DNA of 49,500 nucleotides from Oscillospiraceae bacterium (lineage in GTDB: Bacteria > Bacillota > Clostridia > Oscillospirales > Ruminococcaceae): positions 127,105-176,604 of the forward strand of contig JAAVID010000003.1 in assembly GCA_014799395.1 (NCBI GenBank), read 5' to 3'. Both the position numbers and the translations under genes were made by a program. Shown one piece after another: positions 33,031 through 42,536 of the stretch. The stretch's first letter is position 1, and each line of letters opens with the position of its first letter. The notes below the pieces were generated by a model. It did not search any database and was not told the DNA's origin. It saw only the letters and a program-made list of their open reading frames with translations.

Positions 33031-33254
33031 GGGCAGCACCGCACAATTATTGTCGAGCGGGTGCGCAGACAGATTTTTCTGCCAGCGCATTATGCCTTCG
33101 GCAAAACGCTTGTACAATGAGGACGACGTAAGGCTGTATGCAGCGTTTTGCGCACAGCGCATAATGCGTGCTAGGACGAATTGTGCAATATGGCGGAAAA
33201 TATGCAAGCAACCGCCGACAAAGCCCGAAGGGCGGTAATTGTGCGGTGTTGCCC
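33031..33254. mobile_element. 224-bp fold-back MITE-like element
   Basis: Terminal inverted repeats GGGCAGCACCGCACAATT (33031-33048) and AATTGTGCGGTGTTGCCC (33237-33254) match at 17 of 18 positions. Inside, CGCATTATGC (33086-33095) pairs with GCATAATGCG (33159-33168), and GCAAAACGCT (33101-33110) with AGCGTTTTGC (33142-33151), so the whole unit folds back on itself. It carries no open frame of note. Flanks show TTT on both sides, which may be a short target duplication. It lies in the 551-base gap between the flotillin promoter and the V-ATPase promoter. Related end blocks occur at 23907 and 27721. Confidence 0.7.
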
Positions 33255-33323
33255 TTTGTTATTTTTTTGACGACTTTCCAAAAAATAAGAAAAAAACAAT
33301 AGTATATTTGTGAAAATTAACTG

Positions 33324-33352
33324 TTGACGATTTTGGATGTTTGATTTAAAAT
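33324..33352 (+). promoter_or_regulatory. promoter of V/A-ATPase operon
   Basis: TTGACG (33324-33329), 17 bases, TAAAAT (33347-33352). The leader to ATG 33441 is about 82 bases. Confidence 0.72.
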
Positions 33353-33394
33353 AATATGGTATTAGTAAATTTGTTGCTCTATATTAAAATATGT

Positions 33395-33424
33395 GCAAGT
33401 AACGCCCGATACGGCGGAACTTGC
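33395..33424 (+). promoter_or_regulatory. hairpin in V/A-ATPase operon leader
   Basis: GCAAGT (33395-33400) pairs with ACTTGC (33419-33424), enclosing an inner CGCC/GGCG stem. It ends a few bases before the AGGAGAG ribosome site of the first gene and could modulate translation. Confidence 0.4.
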
Positions 33425-33440
33425 TCGATAGGAGAGACCG

Positions 33441-33749
33441 ATGGAGATTTTGCAGGAGATCATCAAAATGGATAGGGCGGCGGCTGCCCGAGCCGAAAAG
33501 GCTGTCGAGGAGGAGCGCCGTCTCTCGGACGCGTCGGGCGAATCGGCGGCAAAGGAGCGCGAAAAGCTGATCGACGAGGAGCGCGGCAAGGTCGAGAGGT
33601 TCTGCCGCGAGCAGGAGGCTAAGCTGACGGAAAGACTGTCGCAGGCGGAAAAGATACGCGGCGAACAGTGCGCTAAGCTCGACGAGAGCTTCAACGAGCA
33701 TAAGGCGGCGTGGAAGTCCGAAATAATCGGCAGGATAACGGGGTGTTGA
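33441..33749 (+). CDS. ntpF: V/A-type ATPase peripheral stalk subunit G/H-like
   Basis: A 102-residue, almost wholly coiled-coil protein rich in Ala, Glu, Lys and Arg ('DRAAAARAEKAVEEERRLSDA', 'KLIDEERGKVERFCREQEAKL'). Its size, composition and place at the head of the operon fit the small stalk subunit that pairs with subunit E and ties the head to the membrane part. ATG 33441 follows AGGAGAG. The next gene starts one base after its stop. Confidence 0.75.
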   Translation: MEILQEIIKMDRAAAARAEKAVEEERRLSDASGESAAKEREKLIDEERGKVERFCREQEAKLTERLSQAEKIRGEQCAKLDESFNEHKAAWKSEIIGRITGC

Positions 33750-33750
33750 T

Positions 33751-34785
33751 ATGTCATTTTCTTCCAATTCCGTTATCGCAAAGGCTCGGGCGGTAGTCGG
33801 GCGGTCTCTGACGGCAGAGGATTACACGCAGCTCGCCGCCAAGGAGAACGTTCCCGACGTGTGCGCGTATCTCAAGCAGACGGCGCGTTACGGAAAAGCG
33901 CTTGCGGCGGTCAATCCTCAGACCGTTCACCGCGGACAGCTCGAGGCTGTTATGCGGCGGTCGGTTTTCGATATATTTGAGAGCTTTCACAGATTCGATT
34001 ATACGGAAAGTAAGGAATACTTCAAATATATCGTAATGCAATTGGAGATCGAGCAGATATTGACGGCTGTACAATGCGTGGCGGCAGGCAGCACGGATAC
34101 TTATATCGCGGCTATGCCGATGTTCCTTACGGAGCATTCGTGCGTTGACTTGCCCGCGCTCGGCACGGCGGAAAGCCTTATCGAGGCGCTGCATATCCTT
34201 GAGGAAACGCCGTATTTTGCCGTTCTCAAAGAGCCGCTTATCGCCGCGGCGGAAACGGGCAAGGTCGATATATGCGACTGCGAGCTGCGGCTGTACAAGA
34301 TGTACTATATGAGACTGCTCAAGTATATCGAAAAGAATTACAAGGGCGCGGCGAAAAAAGAAATGAAGCGCACCGTACTGCGGAGCGTCGATATGGAAAA
34401 CGTGGTGTCGGTTCACAGATACACGTTGTTTTTCGGCAAGGACGCGGGCAATGTCGGGGATGTTCTGATACCGTTCAAATACAGGCTGTCGCCGGAGACT
34501 ATCGAAAGGCTCGCGGCGGAAAAGGATATAGCGAAGATAGCTTCGGAGCTCGCGAATATCGGCTATAGGCACGGAACTGAGACGCCGCAGACGGTGGAGC
34601 TTCTTACCGAGCGGATAAGTCTCGATTATCTGAGAAAAACGCTCAGACTGTCACAGAACGCGTCGGTGGTGTATCTCGCGCTGACCGAGATGCTGGAGAT
34701 CGAGCTTAAAAATATCAAAACGCTGATAGAGGGCGTAAGATACGGTCTTGACGGCGCGGTGATATTGAATATGCTGGTGATATGA
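33751..34785 (+). CDS. ntpC: V/A-type ATPase subunit C (d-like)
   Basis: A 344-residue helical protein that sits on the rotor ring and links it to the central shaft. 'NSVIAKARAVVGRSLTAEDYTQLAAKENVPDVCAYLKQT' is the typical start; late parts such as 'TLRLSQNASVVYLALTEMLEIELKNIKTLIEGVRYGLD' match the conserved end of archaeal-type subunit C. Here it is placed before the membrane subunit I, whereas in Enterococcus hirae it follows E. GGGGTG precedes ATG 33751. Confidence 0.88.
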   Translation: MSFSSNSVIAKARAVVGRSLTAEDYTQLAAKENVPDVCAYLKQTARYGKALAAVNPQTVHRGQLEAVMRRSVFDIFESFHRFDYTESKEYFKYIVMQLEIEQILTAVQCVAAGSTDTYIAAMPMFLTEHSCVDLPALGTAESLIEALHILEETPYFAVLKEPLIAAAETGKVDICDCELRLYKMYYMRLLKYIEKNYKGAAKKEMKRTVLRSVDMENVVSVHRYTLFFGKDAGNVGDVLIPFKYRLSPETIERLAAEKDIAKIASELANIGYRHGTETPQTVELLTERISLDYLRKTLRLSQNASVVYLALTEMLEIELKNIKTLIEGVRYGLDGAVILNMLVI

Positions 34786-34875
34786 CTCTATACAGTATGT
34801 TGTATTTAGGCAAAATATACTTTGGGTATTGCGCCGTTTCGGCGTGAGACTTGCTTTTAAATAAGGGGTGAAGGT

Positions 34876-36852
34876 ATGGCTATTGAGAAAATGTCGCTTG
34901 TGTCGGTCGAGGGACCTGTCGAGCAGCTGGACGCGGCGCTTATGGAGTGCTGTGACAGCAGACAGTTTCAGCTATCGACGGGCGGCGCGGTTCTGCGTAA
35001 TTTAAACGAGCAGAACCCTTATCTCGGAACGTACGCTAAGGTGCGTGATATGGCGGTAAATCTGAACATCAAGGCGGAGTACTGCGATTTCAAATATGTG
35101 CCGTATGAAACGGGAGAGGATTTCGAGAAGTATTTCGAGGACATAGGCAGACGCTATGACGAGATAAACGCGCAGCGCGAGCAGGTCGCTCGTATGCTGG
35201 AGGAGCACAGGGAGACCGACGCGTATCTGAAGCATCTGCTCGGTCTGGACGTTTCGTTCAAGGACCTGTTCTGTTTGAAATATGTGAAGCTGAGAATAGG
35301 GCGGCTTCCCGCGGAGAACGAAAAGAAGCTCGGGTATTATGTATCGAAGTGCTTTGTGTTCCTGCCGTTTGAGAAAACGCCCGATTATGTGTACGGAATT
35401 TATCTCGCGCCGACATCGCTGATAGAATTCGCGGACTCCGTGATGAACTCGCTGTGCTTTGAGCGCACGAGACTTCCCGACTATCTGGAGGACAATGCCG
35501 AGGACGCGGAAAAAAAGCTCGCCGAGCGCATTGCAGCCGAGGAAAAGGAAAAAACGCGCATTGAGCAGGAGATGTCCTACTTTGCGGACGAGCTCCGCGG
35601 AGAGTTCAACGCGGCGATGTGCAAGCTGAAATACAAGTCGGACTGCTTTGAACTGCGGAAAAAAGTGCTTATCTCGGACAACAGGTTCTCGTTCACGGGA
35701 TTTTGTCCGACAAGCGAGTACAAGAGGATCGAAGCAGTTCTGCAAATGATCTCCGACGAGGTAAAGGTGCTGGAGATACCCGTTGAAGACGGCAAGGCGC
35801 GCACGGACGTTCCCGTAAGACTGAAAAACAACAGGCTCACGAGACCGTTTGAGATGTTTGTGAAGATGTACGGTCTTCCGACATACGGCACGTTCGACCC
35901 TACGCCGTATGTCGCGTTTACCTATATGATACTGTTCGGAATAATGTTCGGCGATGTGGGGCAGGGCTTTGTGGTAATTCTTCTGGGTCTGCTGCTGACA
36001 AAGCTGACAAAGAACGGTCTGGCGCCGATAATGACAAGACTGGGATTTTTCTCAATGGCGGGCGGATGTATTTACGGCTCGGTGTTCGGCATTGAAACGA
36101 TAATCAAGCCAATTTATCACCGCGAGGAGATATGGCATAACGTCTGCAAGCTGTTCGGAGGGCTGGGCATTCCCGAGCACCCCGAGAGTATTTTCCAGGC
36201 TGCGACGGTGGTGCTGCTGTTCTCGTTGGGAATAGGCATTATACTGATACTTATCTCGATGATCTTCAATATGGTGTTGAATTTCCGCGCGGGCAAAAAG
36301 GGCGAGGCGCTGTTCGCTGTGAACGGCGCTGCGGGTATCGTGCTGTACGCGGCGCTGGTCGTCGGGCTGATATGTCAGATGCTGTATGGAATCCCGCTTA
36401 TGAACGCGGCGTATATCATCTGCCTTATAGTGCTGCCCGTAATATTGATCTTCTTTAAGCACCCGCTCTCAAATCTTATTTCGGGCAGAAAGTCCAAGGA
36501 GAAGATGAGCGTCGGCAACTTTATAATCGAGAATTTTATCGAACTGTTCGAGTCGGCTATCAGCTTTCTGTCGAACACGATGTCCTACCTGAGAGTAGGC
36601 GGCTTCGTGCTTTCGCACGCGGGCTTTATGCTTGTGGTATCGCAGCTCGCGGGCACGGCGAACGGCGGGGCTCCGGTAACGGTCAAAACGGTGATCGTCT
36701 ATATAATCGGCAACGCTGTCGTTATGGGTATCGAGGGCTTGCTTGTGGGAATTCAGGTTCTTCGTCTGGAGTTCTACGAAATATTCAGCCGCTTCTACGA
36801 GGGCGGCGGTACGGACTTCAAGCCCGTTGAAATAAAGCTTGATGCCGAATAA
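34876..36852 (+). CDS. ntpI: V/A-type ATPase subunit I (a)
   Basis: A 658-residue stator subunit that forms the ion half-channels. The N-terminal cytosolic half (1-330) is mixed with coiled coil ('IAAEEKEKTRIEQEMSYFADEL'). The C-terminal half has about seven or eight membrane helices, starting 'DPTPYVAFTYMILFGIMFGDVGQGFVVILLGLLL' and including 'NTMSYLRVGGFVLSHAGFM', where the Arg is the functional residue facing the rotor ring. A 90-base gap after ntpC holds no gene. ATG 34876 follows GGGGTGAAGG. Confidence 0.94.
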   Translation: MAIEKMSLVSVEGPVEQLDAALMECCDSRQFQLSTGGAVLRNLNEQNPYLGTYAKVRDMAVNLNIKAEYCDFKYVPYETGEDFEKYFEDIGRRYDEINAQREQVARMLEEHRETDAYLKHLLGLDVSFKDLFCLKYVKLRIGRLPAENEKKLGYYVSKCFVFLPFEKTPDYVYGIYLAPTSLIEFADSVMNSLCFERTRLPDYLEDNAEDAEKKLAERIAAEEKEKTRIEQEMSYFADELRGEFNAAMCKLKYKSDCFELRKKVLISDNRFSFTGFCPTSEYKRIEAVLQMISDEVKVLEIPVEDGKARTDVPVRLKNNRLTRPFEMFVKMYGLPTYGTFDPTPYVAFTYMILFGIMFGDVGQGFVVILLGLLLTKLTKNGLAPIMTRLGFFSMAGGCIYGSVFGIETIIKPIYHREEIWHNVCKLFGGLGIPEHPESIFQAATVVLLFSLGIGIILILISMIFNMVLNFRAGKKGEALFAVNGAAGIVLYAALVVGLICQMLYGIPLMNAAYIICLIVLPVILIFFKHPLSNLISGRKSKEKMSVGNFIIENFIELFESAISFLSNTMSYLRVGGFVLSHAGFMLVVSQLAGTANGGAPVTVKTVIVYIIGNAVVMGIEGLLVGIQVLRLEFYEIFSRFYEGGGTDFKPVEIKLDAE

Positions 36853-36885
36853 CGAATAACATAATGTATTTTGGAGGATAAAAAT

Positions 36886-37326
36886 ATGAATACAGTAGTT
36901 CTTTTCCTTATGCCGCTGGTTGCGGTTGCGGCTATTATGCTGCCCCTTTTCGTAAGCCTTAAGCGTATGCACGACAAGAAGCCCGTGAACAAAAAACGCG
37001 CTGTGCTCACAAACGTTGTATCGTTCTTCGGCGTAATGCTGGTTATGACCATGCTCCCGATGACGGGCGCGTTCGCGGCTGCCACGGACGCTGCCGCTGC
37101 GGGTACGGACGGTCTCGCGGAGGGCTTGAAGTACATCGGTGCGGCGCTCTCGACGGGTCTGGGTACGATCGGAACGGGCGTTGCGGTAGGCGGCGCTGCT
37201 CCCGCGGCTATCGGAGCGGTCTCCGAGAACGACAAGGCATTCTCCAAGGCGCTGATCTTCGTTGCGCTGGGCGAGGGCGTTGCTATCTACGGACTGCTTA
37301 TCTCTATCCTTATCCTGTTCGGTTGA
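36886..37326 (+). CDS. ntpK: V/A-type ATPase proteolipid subunit K (c)
   Basis: A 146-residue membrane protein that builds the rotor ring. The C-terminal hairpin is the classic one: Gly/Ala-rich 'YIGAALSTGLGTIGTGVAVGGAA' and 'ALIFVALGEGVAIYGLLISILILF', with the ion-carrying Glu in ALGEGVAIYG. The N-terminal hairpin ('VVLFLMPLVAVAAIMLPLFV' and 'VVSFFGVMLVMTMLPMTGAF') lacks both the glycine pattern and a Glu. Whether Na+ or H+ is moved cannot be read safely; no Gln is seen in the third helix. ATG 36886 follows GGAGG; an upstream in-frame TTG overlaps that site and is not used. Confidence 0.92.
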   Translation: MNTVVLFLMPLVAVAAIMLPLFVSLKRMHDKKPVNKKRAVLTNVVSFFGVMLVMTMLPMTGAFAAATDAAAAGTDGLAEGLKYIGAALSTGLGTIGTGVAVGGAAPAAIGAVSENDKAFSKALIFVALGEGVAIYGLLISILILFG

Positions 37327-37340
37327 TTTGAGGATCAAAT

Positions 37341-37649
37341 ATGAAGTTCTATCTGATAAGCGACAACGTCGATACCAAAATGGGTATGCGTATCGCGGGT
37401 ATAGAGGGCGTTGTGGCAAGCGGCGCGGAGGAAGCGCTGAGCGCTCTTGAAAGCGCCGCGGCTGACGAGAATATCGCGGTGGTGCTTATGACCGAGAAGC
37501 TCGTGGAGCTTTGTCACGACAAGGTCTACGACATAAAGCTCAACCGCCGCAGACCGCTGATAGTTGAAATTCCCGACAGACACGGCAACAGCGGCGCTAT
37601 CGACGCTATCAGCCGTTATGTCGAGGAGGCTATCGGCATTAAACTGTAA
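37341..37649 (+). CDS. ntpG: V/A-type ATPase subunit F
   Basis: A 102-residue central-shaft subunit. 'MKFYLISDNVDTKMGMRIAGIEGVVASGAEEALSALE' is the typical start, with a Rossmann-like beta-alpha fold; 'NIAVVLMTEKLVEL' and 'RRPLIVEIPDRHG' follow the family pattern. ATG 37341 has GAGGATC upstream. It follows ntpK after 14 bases. Confidence 0.9.
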   Translation: MKFYLISDNVDTKMGMRIAGIEGVVASGAEEALSALESAAADENIAVVLMTEKLVELCHDKVYDIKLNRRRPLIVEIPDRHGNSGAIDAISRYVEEAIGIKL

Positions 37650-37672
37650 TTTGAGATACGAGAGGAATTAGT

Positions 37673-38257
37673 ATGGATTTAGACGTTATCAACTCCTCAA
37701 AGCTGGAAAGATTCCGCGCGCATATCGACAAGCAGGCAGACGAGGAGATCGCCGAGCTGACCGCGAGGATCCGCGAGAAGAAAAACGCCGCGGGCAAGGC
37801 TAAGGCGGAATTCGCCGCGCGCGAGGCGTTAGCGCAGGTACATGCGGAGCAGAACAGCGCCGCGGCGCGTTACAAAAAGGAATTCTCGCGCTGCGACTTC
37901 GAGACCACAAAGGCAGTCCGCGCTCACAGAAACGAGCTTATAGAGGGCTTTTTCGCGGAGATCTCCGAGGAGCTTTCCGAGTTCACAAAGTCCGAAAAGT
38001 ACGGCGGCTATCTTGAGAATTCCATAAAAAGGGCCGAGGGAGCGCTCGGCAAGGGGTGCGTTATCCTTGCGGCGGTAAAGGACGTCGACAGGGTAAAGGC
38101 GCTGACTGAAAACGAGGTCCGCGCGGACAACTCGATCATACTCGGCGGTATCTGCGCGCTGGACGAGGAAAAGGGCTTGTTTGCCGACCTGTCCATAGAC
38201 GCGGCGCTTGCCGACGAAAAGGAGAAATTCTCCGACAAGGCGGAGCTGAGGCTGTAA
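37673..38257 (+). CDS. ntpE: V/A-type ATPase subunit E
   Basis: A 194-residue peripheral stalk protein. The N-terminal half is a charged coiled coil ('KLERFRAHIDKQADEEIAELTARIREKKNAAGKAKAEF') and the C-terminal half a small globular domain ('GCVILAAVKDVDRVKALTENEV', 'IILGGICALDEEKGLFADLSIDAAL') that holds the top of the head. ATG 37673 follows GAGGAATTAG. It stands between F and A, a common order in this type of operon. Confidence 0.9.
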   Translation: MDLDVINSSKLERFRAHIDKQADEEIAELTARIREKKNAAGKAKAEFAAREALAQVHAEQNSAAARYKKEFSRCDFETTKAVRAHRNELIEGFFAEISEELSEFTKSEKYGGYLENSIKRAEGALGKGCVILAAVKDVDRVKALTENEVRADNSIILGGICALDEEKGLFADLSIDAALADEKEKFSDKAELRL

Positions 38258-38297
38258 AGTCTTACGCTATCCGACCTCCGAAAGGGGCTTGAATTTT

Positions 38298-40064
38298 TTG
38301 AAGAATACGGTATTTTCTATAAACGGACCCGTTGTCAAGGCGGCAAATACGCGCGATTTTTCCATGCTCGAAATGGTGTATGTCGGCGAAAAGCGTCTTA
38401 TCGGCGAGGTCATCGGAGTTACCGACGAGTTCACGACGATACAGGTCTACGAGAACACCGCGGGACTGAAGATCGGCGAGCCTATCGAAAGCACCGGCGC
38501 GCCTGTCTGCGCTAATCTCGGACCGGGTATCATTGCGAATATATTTGACGGAATAGAGCGTCCTCTGCGTGATATGACAAAGCTCAACGGCGTGTTTGTC
38601 GCGGAGGGAAACAGTCTGTTTTCGCTCGATACCGAAAAGAAGTATGACGTTACCGTTACCGCAAAAGTCGGCGACAAGCTCTGCAGCGGGGATATTTACT
38701 GCACCTGCCCCGAGACGGCATTGATCACGCATAAGTGCATGGTTCCGCCGAACGTTGAGGGCGAGGTAACTTCTGCCGCCGAAAACGGGCAGTACTGCGT
38801 AAACGATACGATCATTAAGCTGAAGCTCATCGACGGCACGGAAACAGCGCTTACTATGGTGCAGAAGTGGCCTATCAAGAGGGCTCGCCCCATTGCGAAG
38901 CGTCTGCCTATCAACCGTCCGCTTATCACGGGACAGCGTGTTATCGACACGATAATCCCGATAGCAAAGGGCGGCGCGGCGGCTATCCCGGGCGGCTTCG
39001 GTACGGGAAAGACCATGACGCAGCACCAGCTCGCGAAGTGGTGCGACGCGGATATTATCGTGTACATCGGCTGCGGCGAGCGCGGAAACGAGATGACGCA
39101 GGTTCTCGAGGAGTTCGGCGAGCTTATCGACCCGAAGTCCAACCGTCCGCTGACCGACAGAACGGTGCTTATCGCGAACACGTCAAATATGCCCGTTGCG
39201 GCTCGCGAGGCTTCTATTTACACGGGTATAACCCTCGCGGAGTATTACCGCGATATGGGTTATCATATAGCGATAATGGCGGACTCGACGTCGCGCTGGG
39301 CAGAGGCTCTGCGTGAGATCTCGGGTCGTCTGGAGGAAATGCCCGCCGAGGAGGGCTTCCCCGCGTATCTGCCGAGCCGTCTTTCCGAGTTCTACGAGCG
39401 CGCGGGATACGTCGAGAACCTCAACGGCTCCGAGGGCTCGGTGACGATAATCGGCGCGGTATCTCCGCAGGGTTCGGACTTCTCCGAGCCCGTAACGCAG
39501 AACACAAAGCGCTTTGTGCGGTGCTTCTGGGCGCTGGATAAGTCGCTTGCGTATGCGCGTCATTACCCCGCTATCGACTGGAATTCCAGTTATTCGGAGT
39601 ATATCGAGGACTTGTCGGGCTTCTTCAACGAAAACGTAAGCCCCGATTTTATGACGCTCCGCCAGAAAATATCCAACATTTTACAGGAAGAGACAAAGCT
39701 GATGGAGATCGTAAAGCTGATAGGCGCGGACGTTCTGCCCGACGACCAGAAGCTCGCGATAGAAACGGCGAGAGTAGTGCGCGTGGGCTTCTTACAGCAG
39801 AACGCGTATCACAAGGACGATACCTATGTGCCGCTTGAAAAGCAGCGCCTTATGATGAAGGTCATCGTAGACCTTTACGAGAAGTCGCTTGCGGCGCTGA
39901 AAAACGGCGTTCCGCTTTCCGATATTATGGCGGCGGGATTGTTTGACAAGGCTGTTAAGATAAAGTACGATATTCCGAATGACGAGCTGAAAAAGTTCGA
40001 CGAGTATTTTGCGGAAATAGAAGAAAAAGTCGGCGTTTTGACCGTTACGGGAGGGCTATTATGA
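38298..40064 (+). CDS. ntpA: V/A-type ATPase catalytic subunit A
   Basis: A 588-residue catalytic subunit. Start '[15 protein letters not shown]', P-loop [11 protein letters not shown] near residue 231-241, the catalytic region '[18 protein letters not shown]', and '[44 protein letters not shown]'. It also has the extra insert of V-type A subunits ('[23 protein letters not shown]'). The start is read as TTG 38298, ten bases after AGGGG; the in-frame TTG at 38289 is too close to that site. The stop overlaps the ntpB ATG (ATGA). Confidence 0.97.
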   Translation: MKNTVFSINGPVVKAANTRDFSMLEMVYVGEKRLIGEVIGVTDEFTTIQVYENTAGLKIGEPIESTGAPVCANLGPGIIANIFDGIERPLRDMTKLNGVFVAEGNSLFSLDTEKKYDVTVTAKVGDKLCSGDIYCTCPETALITHKCMVPPNVEGEVTSAAENGQYCVNDTIIKLKLIDGTETALTMVQKWPIKRARPIAKRLPINRPLITGQRVIDTIIPIAKGGAAAIPGGFGTGKTMTQHQLAKWCDADIIVYIGCGERGNEMTQVLEEFGELIDPKSNRPLTDRTVLIANTSNMPVAAREASIYTGITLAEYYRDMGYHIAIMADSTSRWAEALREISGRLEEMPAEEGFPAYLPSRLSEFYERAGYVENLNGSEGSVTIIGAVSPQGSDFSEPVTQNTKRFVRCFWALDKSLAYARHYPAIDWNSSYSEYIEDLSGFFNENVSPDFMTLRQKISNILQEETKLMEIVKLIGADVLPDDQKLAIETARVVRVGFLQQNAYHKDDTYVPLEKQRLMMKVIVDLYEKSLAALKNGVPLSDIMAAGLFDKAVKIKYDIPNDELKKFDEYFAEIEEKVGVLTVTGGLL

Positions 40065-41497
40065 GTTTACAGTATGTAGGACTGAAAGACATAAACGGAC
40101 CTCTTGTTGCGCTTGAGGGCGTTACGGGCGTGGCGTATGACGAGATCGCGAGAATACGTCTCGACGACGGCACGGAGCGTATCGGGCGCGTCGTAGAGCT
40201 TGCGGGCGACAAGGCTATTTTGCAGGTTTTCGAGGGCACGAACGGCATTTCGCTTAAGAACACAAAGACTGTTTTCTCGGGCAAGCCGCTTGAGATACCG
40301 CTTGCGGCGGAAATGCTCGGGCGCGTGTTCAACGGCGCGGGCAGACCTATCGACGGTCTGGGCGCGGTGTTCCCCGAAAAAATGGGCGACGTCAACGGTC
40401 AGTCGCTCAACCCCGTTGCTCGGCAGTATCCGCGTAACTATATCCACACGGGTATTTCCTCGATAGACGCGCTTATGACGCTTATCAGAGGACAGAAGCT
40501 GCCTATTTTCTCGGGCTCGGGCTTGTCGCATAACAAGCTCGCGGTGCAGATAGTTAAGCAGGCGAAAATAACCGGAGAGGATAACGGAGATTTCGCTATC
40601 GTGTTTGCGGCAATGGGCGTACAGAACGACGTTGCGGATTACTTCCGCCGTTCGTTTGAGGAAACGGGCGCTATCGAGCGTGTTTGTATGTTCCTCAACC
40701 TGTCGAGCGACCCGATAATCGAAAGACTGCTCACGCCGCTCTGCGCGCTGACCGCCGCGGAGTATCTGGCGTTTGAGAAGAATATGCACATTCTGGTCAT
40801 TATGACCGATATGACGAGCTATGCCGAGGCGCTTCGTGAGTTCTCGTCCTCCAAGGGCGAAATTCCCGGACGTAAGGGCTATCCGGGTTATCTGTACTCC
40901 AACCTCGCGGCGCTGTACGAGCGCGCGGGCGTTGTCGAGGGCAGCACGGGCTCGGTAACTCAGATACCCATTCTTACAATGCCGAACGACGATATTACCC
41001 ACCCTATCCCCGACCTTACCGCGTACATCACGGAGGGGCAGATAGTTTTCGACCGCGACCTCGACCAGAAGGGCGTTTATCCCGGACTGTCGGTTCTGCT
41101 GTCGCTTTCGAGACTTATGAAGGACGGTATCGGCGAGGGCTACACCCGCGACGACCACGCGGCGGTTTCCAATCAGCTTTTCGCGGCTTACGCAAAGGTT
41201 CAGGACGCGCGTTCGCTGGCTTCGGTAATCGGCGAGGAGGAGCTTTCCGAGAGCGACAGAGCGTATATGCGCTTCGGTCTGCTGTTTGAGGAGAATTTCC
41301 TTAACCAAGGCTTTGACGAGAACCGTTCTATCGACGAAACGCTCGACCTCGGCTGGGACTTGCTGTGCTCGCTGCCCAAGAGCGAGCTCGACCGAATCGA
41401 CGAGAAGCTGCTCGAAGAGAAATACGACCCCGAGCGCGCGGCGAGATTTCTGGGCGATACAAACACGATAACGACCGATATAGCGAACGAGCTGTAA
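40061..41497 (+). CDS. ntpB: V/A-type ATPase regulatory subunit B
   Basis: A 478-residue non-catalytic head subunit. '[45 protein letters not shown]' at the start, '[40 protein letters not shown]' in place of a P-loop, and '[24 protein letters not shown]' are family signatures. It shares the ATGA junction with ntpA, giving matched synthesis of the two head subunits. Confidence 0.97.
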   Translation: MSLQYVGLKDINGPLVALEGVTGVAYDEIARIRLDDGTERIGRVVELAGDKAILQVFEGTNGISLKNTKTVFSGKPLEIPLAAEMLGRVFNGAGRPIDGLGAVFPEKMGDVNGQSLNPVARQYPRNYIHTGISSIDALMTLIRGQKLPIFSGSGLSHNKLAVQIVKQAKITGEDNGDFAIVFAAMGVQNDVADYFRRSFEETGAIERVCMFLNLSSDPIIERLLTPLCALTAAEYLAFEKNMHILVIMTDMTSYAEALREFSSSKGEIPGRKGYPGYLYSNLAALYERAGVVEGSTGSVTQIPILTMPNDDITHPIPDLTAYITEGQIVFDRDLDQKGVYPGLSVLLSLSRLMKDGIGEGYTRDDHAAVSNQLFAAYAKVQDARSLASVIGEEELSESDRAYMRFGLLFEENFLNQGFDENRSIDETLDLGWDLLCSLPKSELDRIDEKLLEEKYDPERAARFLGDTNTITTDIANEL

Positions 41498-41512
41498 ACA
41501 GGAGCGAACCAA

Positions 41513-42127
41513 ATGGCTGAACAGATCTTCCCTACCAAGGGCAATTTAATAAAGTCCAAGCGTCAGCTAAAGCAGGCGCAGCTCGGCTATGAGCTTATGG
41601 ACAGAAAGCGCAACATTCTGGTGCGTGAAATGGTGTCGCTGACGGACGAGGCAAAGGAGCTGCGCGGCGGCATAGACAGCACATACTCCGAGGCGTACAG
41701 GGCGCTTCAGCACGCAAATACCACGCTTGGTGTGGTGAGCGAGGTCGCGGAGACGTTCCACGTGGAGAATTCGCTGAAGCTCTCTGTGAGAAGCGTAATG
41801 GGCGTTGAGCTGCCGAAAATCGGCGCGGATACGGAACAGCCGTCCGAGCCCGTGTACCCGATGCATTTGACGAATTCCGCGTTCGATCACGCGTACATCT
41901 GCTTTAACAGGGTAAAGGAGCTCACGGTAAGGCTCGCCGAGGTGGAGAACAGTATTTACCGCCTGGCTATCGCGATAAAAAAGACGCAGAAGCGCGCAAA
42001 CGCGTTAAAGAACATAATGATACCGCGTTTTCGCGATCAGGTGCGCTTTATCACGAACGCGCTCGAGGAAAAGGAACGCGAGGAGTTCTCGAGACAAAAA
42101 GTTATTAAACGCCGCAAGGTTAGTTAA
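41513..42127 (+). CDS. ntpD: V/A-type ATPase central shaft subunit D
   Basis: A 204-residue rotor shaft protein. 'IFPTKGNLIKSKRQLKQAQLGYELMDRKRNILVREM' is the typical opening coiled coil, and the C-terminal helix includes 'QKRANALKNIMIPRFRDQVRFITNALEEKEREEFSRQKVIK'. ATG 41513 follows AGGAGCG. It is the last operon gene, directly before a strong terminator. Confidence 0.95.
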   Translation: MAEQIFPTKGNLIKSKRQLKQAQLGYELMDRKRNILVREMVSLTDEAKELRGGIDSTYSEAYRALQHANTTLGVVSEVAETFHVENSLKLSVRSVMGVELPKIGADTEQPSEPVYPMHLTNSAFDHAYICFNRVKELTVRLAEVENSIYRLAIAIKKTQKRANALKNIMIPRFRDQVRFITNALEEKEREEFSRQKVIKRRKVS

Positions 42128-42128
42128 A

Positions 42129-42158
42129 AAAATCCCCTCTCCGACGAGAGGGGATTTT
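42129..42158. terminator. terminator of V/A-ATPase operon (bidirectional)
   Basis: A perfect 13-bp stem AAAATCCCCTCTC / GAGAGGGGATTTT with loop CGAC lies between the ntpD stop and the convergent tautomerase gene, with A/T tails on both sides. Confidence 0.93.
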
Positions 42159-42162
42159 GCTG

Positions 42163-42504
42163 TCAGAAATTTCCGCCGTTCCAACCCCAGTTTTCGGTGG
42201 GCGAATACTTGACGTAGACCTTGTCGGCGGGTACTCCCAGCACGGCGTTCAGGGTCTTGCAGATCGCGGCGGTGAGCTGTTCGTATGCGGACTTCGCGGC
42301 GTTGCCGTAAAGACTTACCTCAACGAACGCGATCTTCTCAGACTTCTCGCCCTTGAAGTACAGCGAGCATTTCGGCTCAAAGCCGACCATAAGCCAGCTT
42401 TCGGACTTGCCGATACAAGAAACGGCTTCCGCAAGCGCGGACTTTATCGCAGTCTCCTGCTCGGTCGTGATGTCCGCGGAATATTTTGTGTTGATAAAAG
42501 GCAT
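42163..42504 (-). CDS. MIF/tautomerase superfamily protein
   Basis: A 113-residue protein of the macrophage migration inhibitory factor fold. After Met removal Pro2 would be the catalytic base (MPFINT). 'ESWLMVGFEPKCSLYFKG' and the C-terminal 'VYVKYSPTENWGWNGGNF' match the MIF end NxGWNGxxF. Length equals that of the MIF family. Such enzymes tautomerise phenylpyruvate-like substrates; the physiological role in bacteria is not settled. ATG 42504 follows GAGGAGGAA; a longer frame to 42570 would cross the promoter. Confidence 0.85.
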   Translation of the reverse strand: MPFINTKYSADITTEQETAIKSALAEAVSCIGKSESWLMVGFEPKCSLYFKGEKSEKIAFVEVSLYGNAAKSAYEQLTAAICKTLNAVLGVPADKVYVKYSPTENWGWNGGNF

Positions 42505-42536
42505 TACAAATTCCTCCTCAAAATGTTTTGTTAATA

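Noticed and set aside
31084-33120. Long plus-strand open frame opposite the flotillin gene
   Set aside because: It is the antisense of an Ala/Glu/Lys-rich coiled coil, has repetitive Leu/Arg/Val content, no ribosome site, and resembles no protein. The flotillin frame is unmistakable.
33029-33256. Small non-coding RNA or rRNA-like region in the flotillin/V-ATPase gap
   Set aside because: The symmetrical ends and fold-back structure fit a MITE better, and no promoter points into it.
40067-41512. Minus-strand open frame opposite ntpB
   Set aside because: Arg/Val/His-rich antisense product of a highly conserved ATPase gene; no ribosome site.
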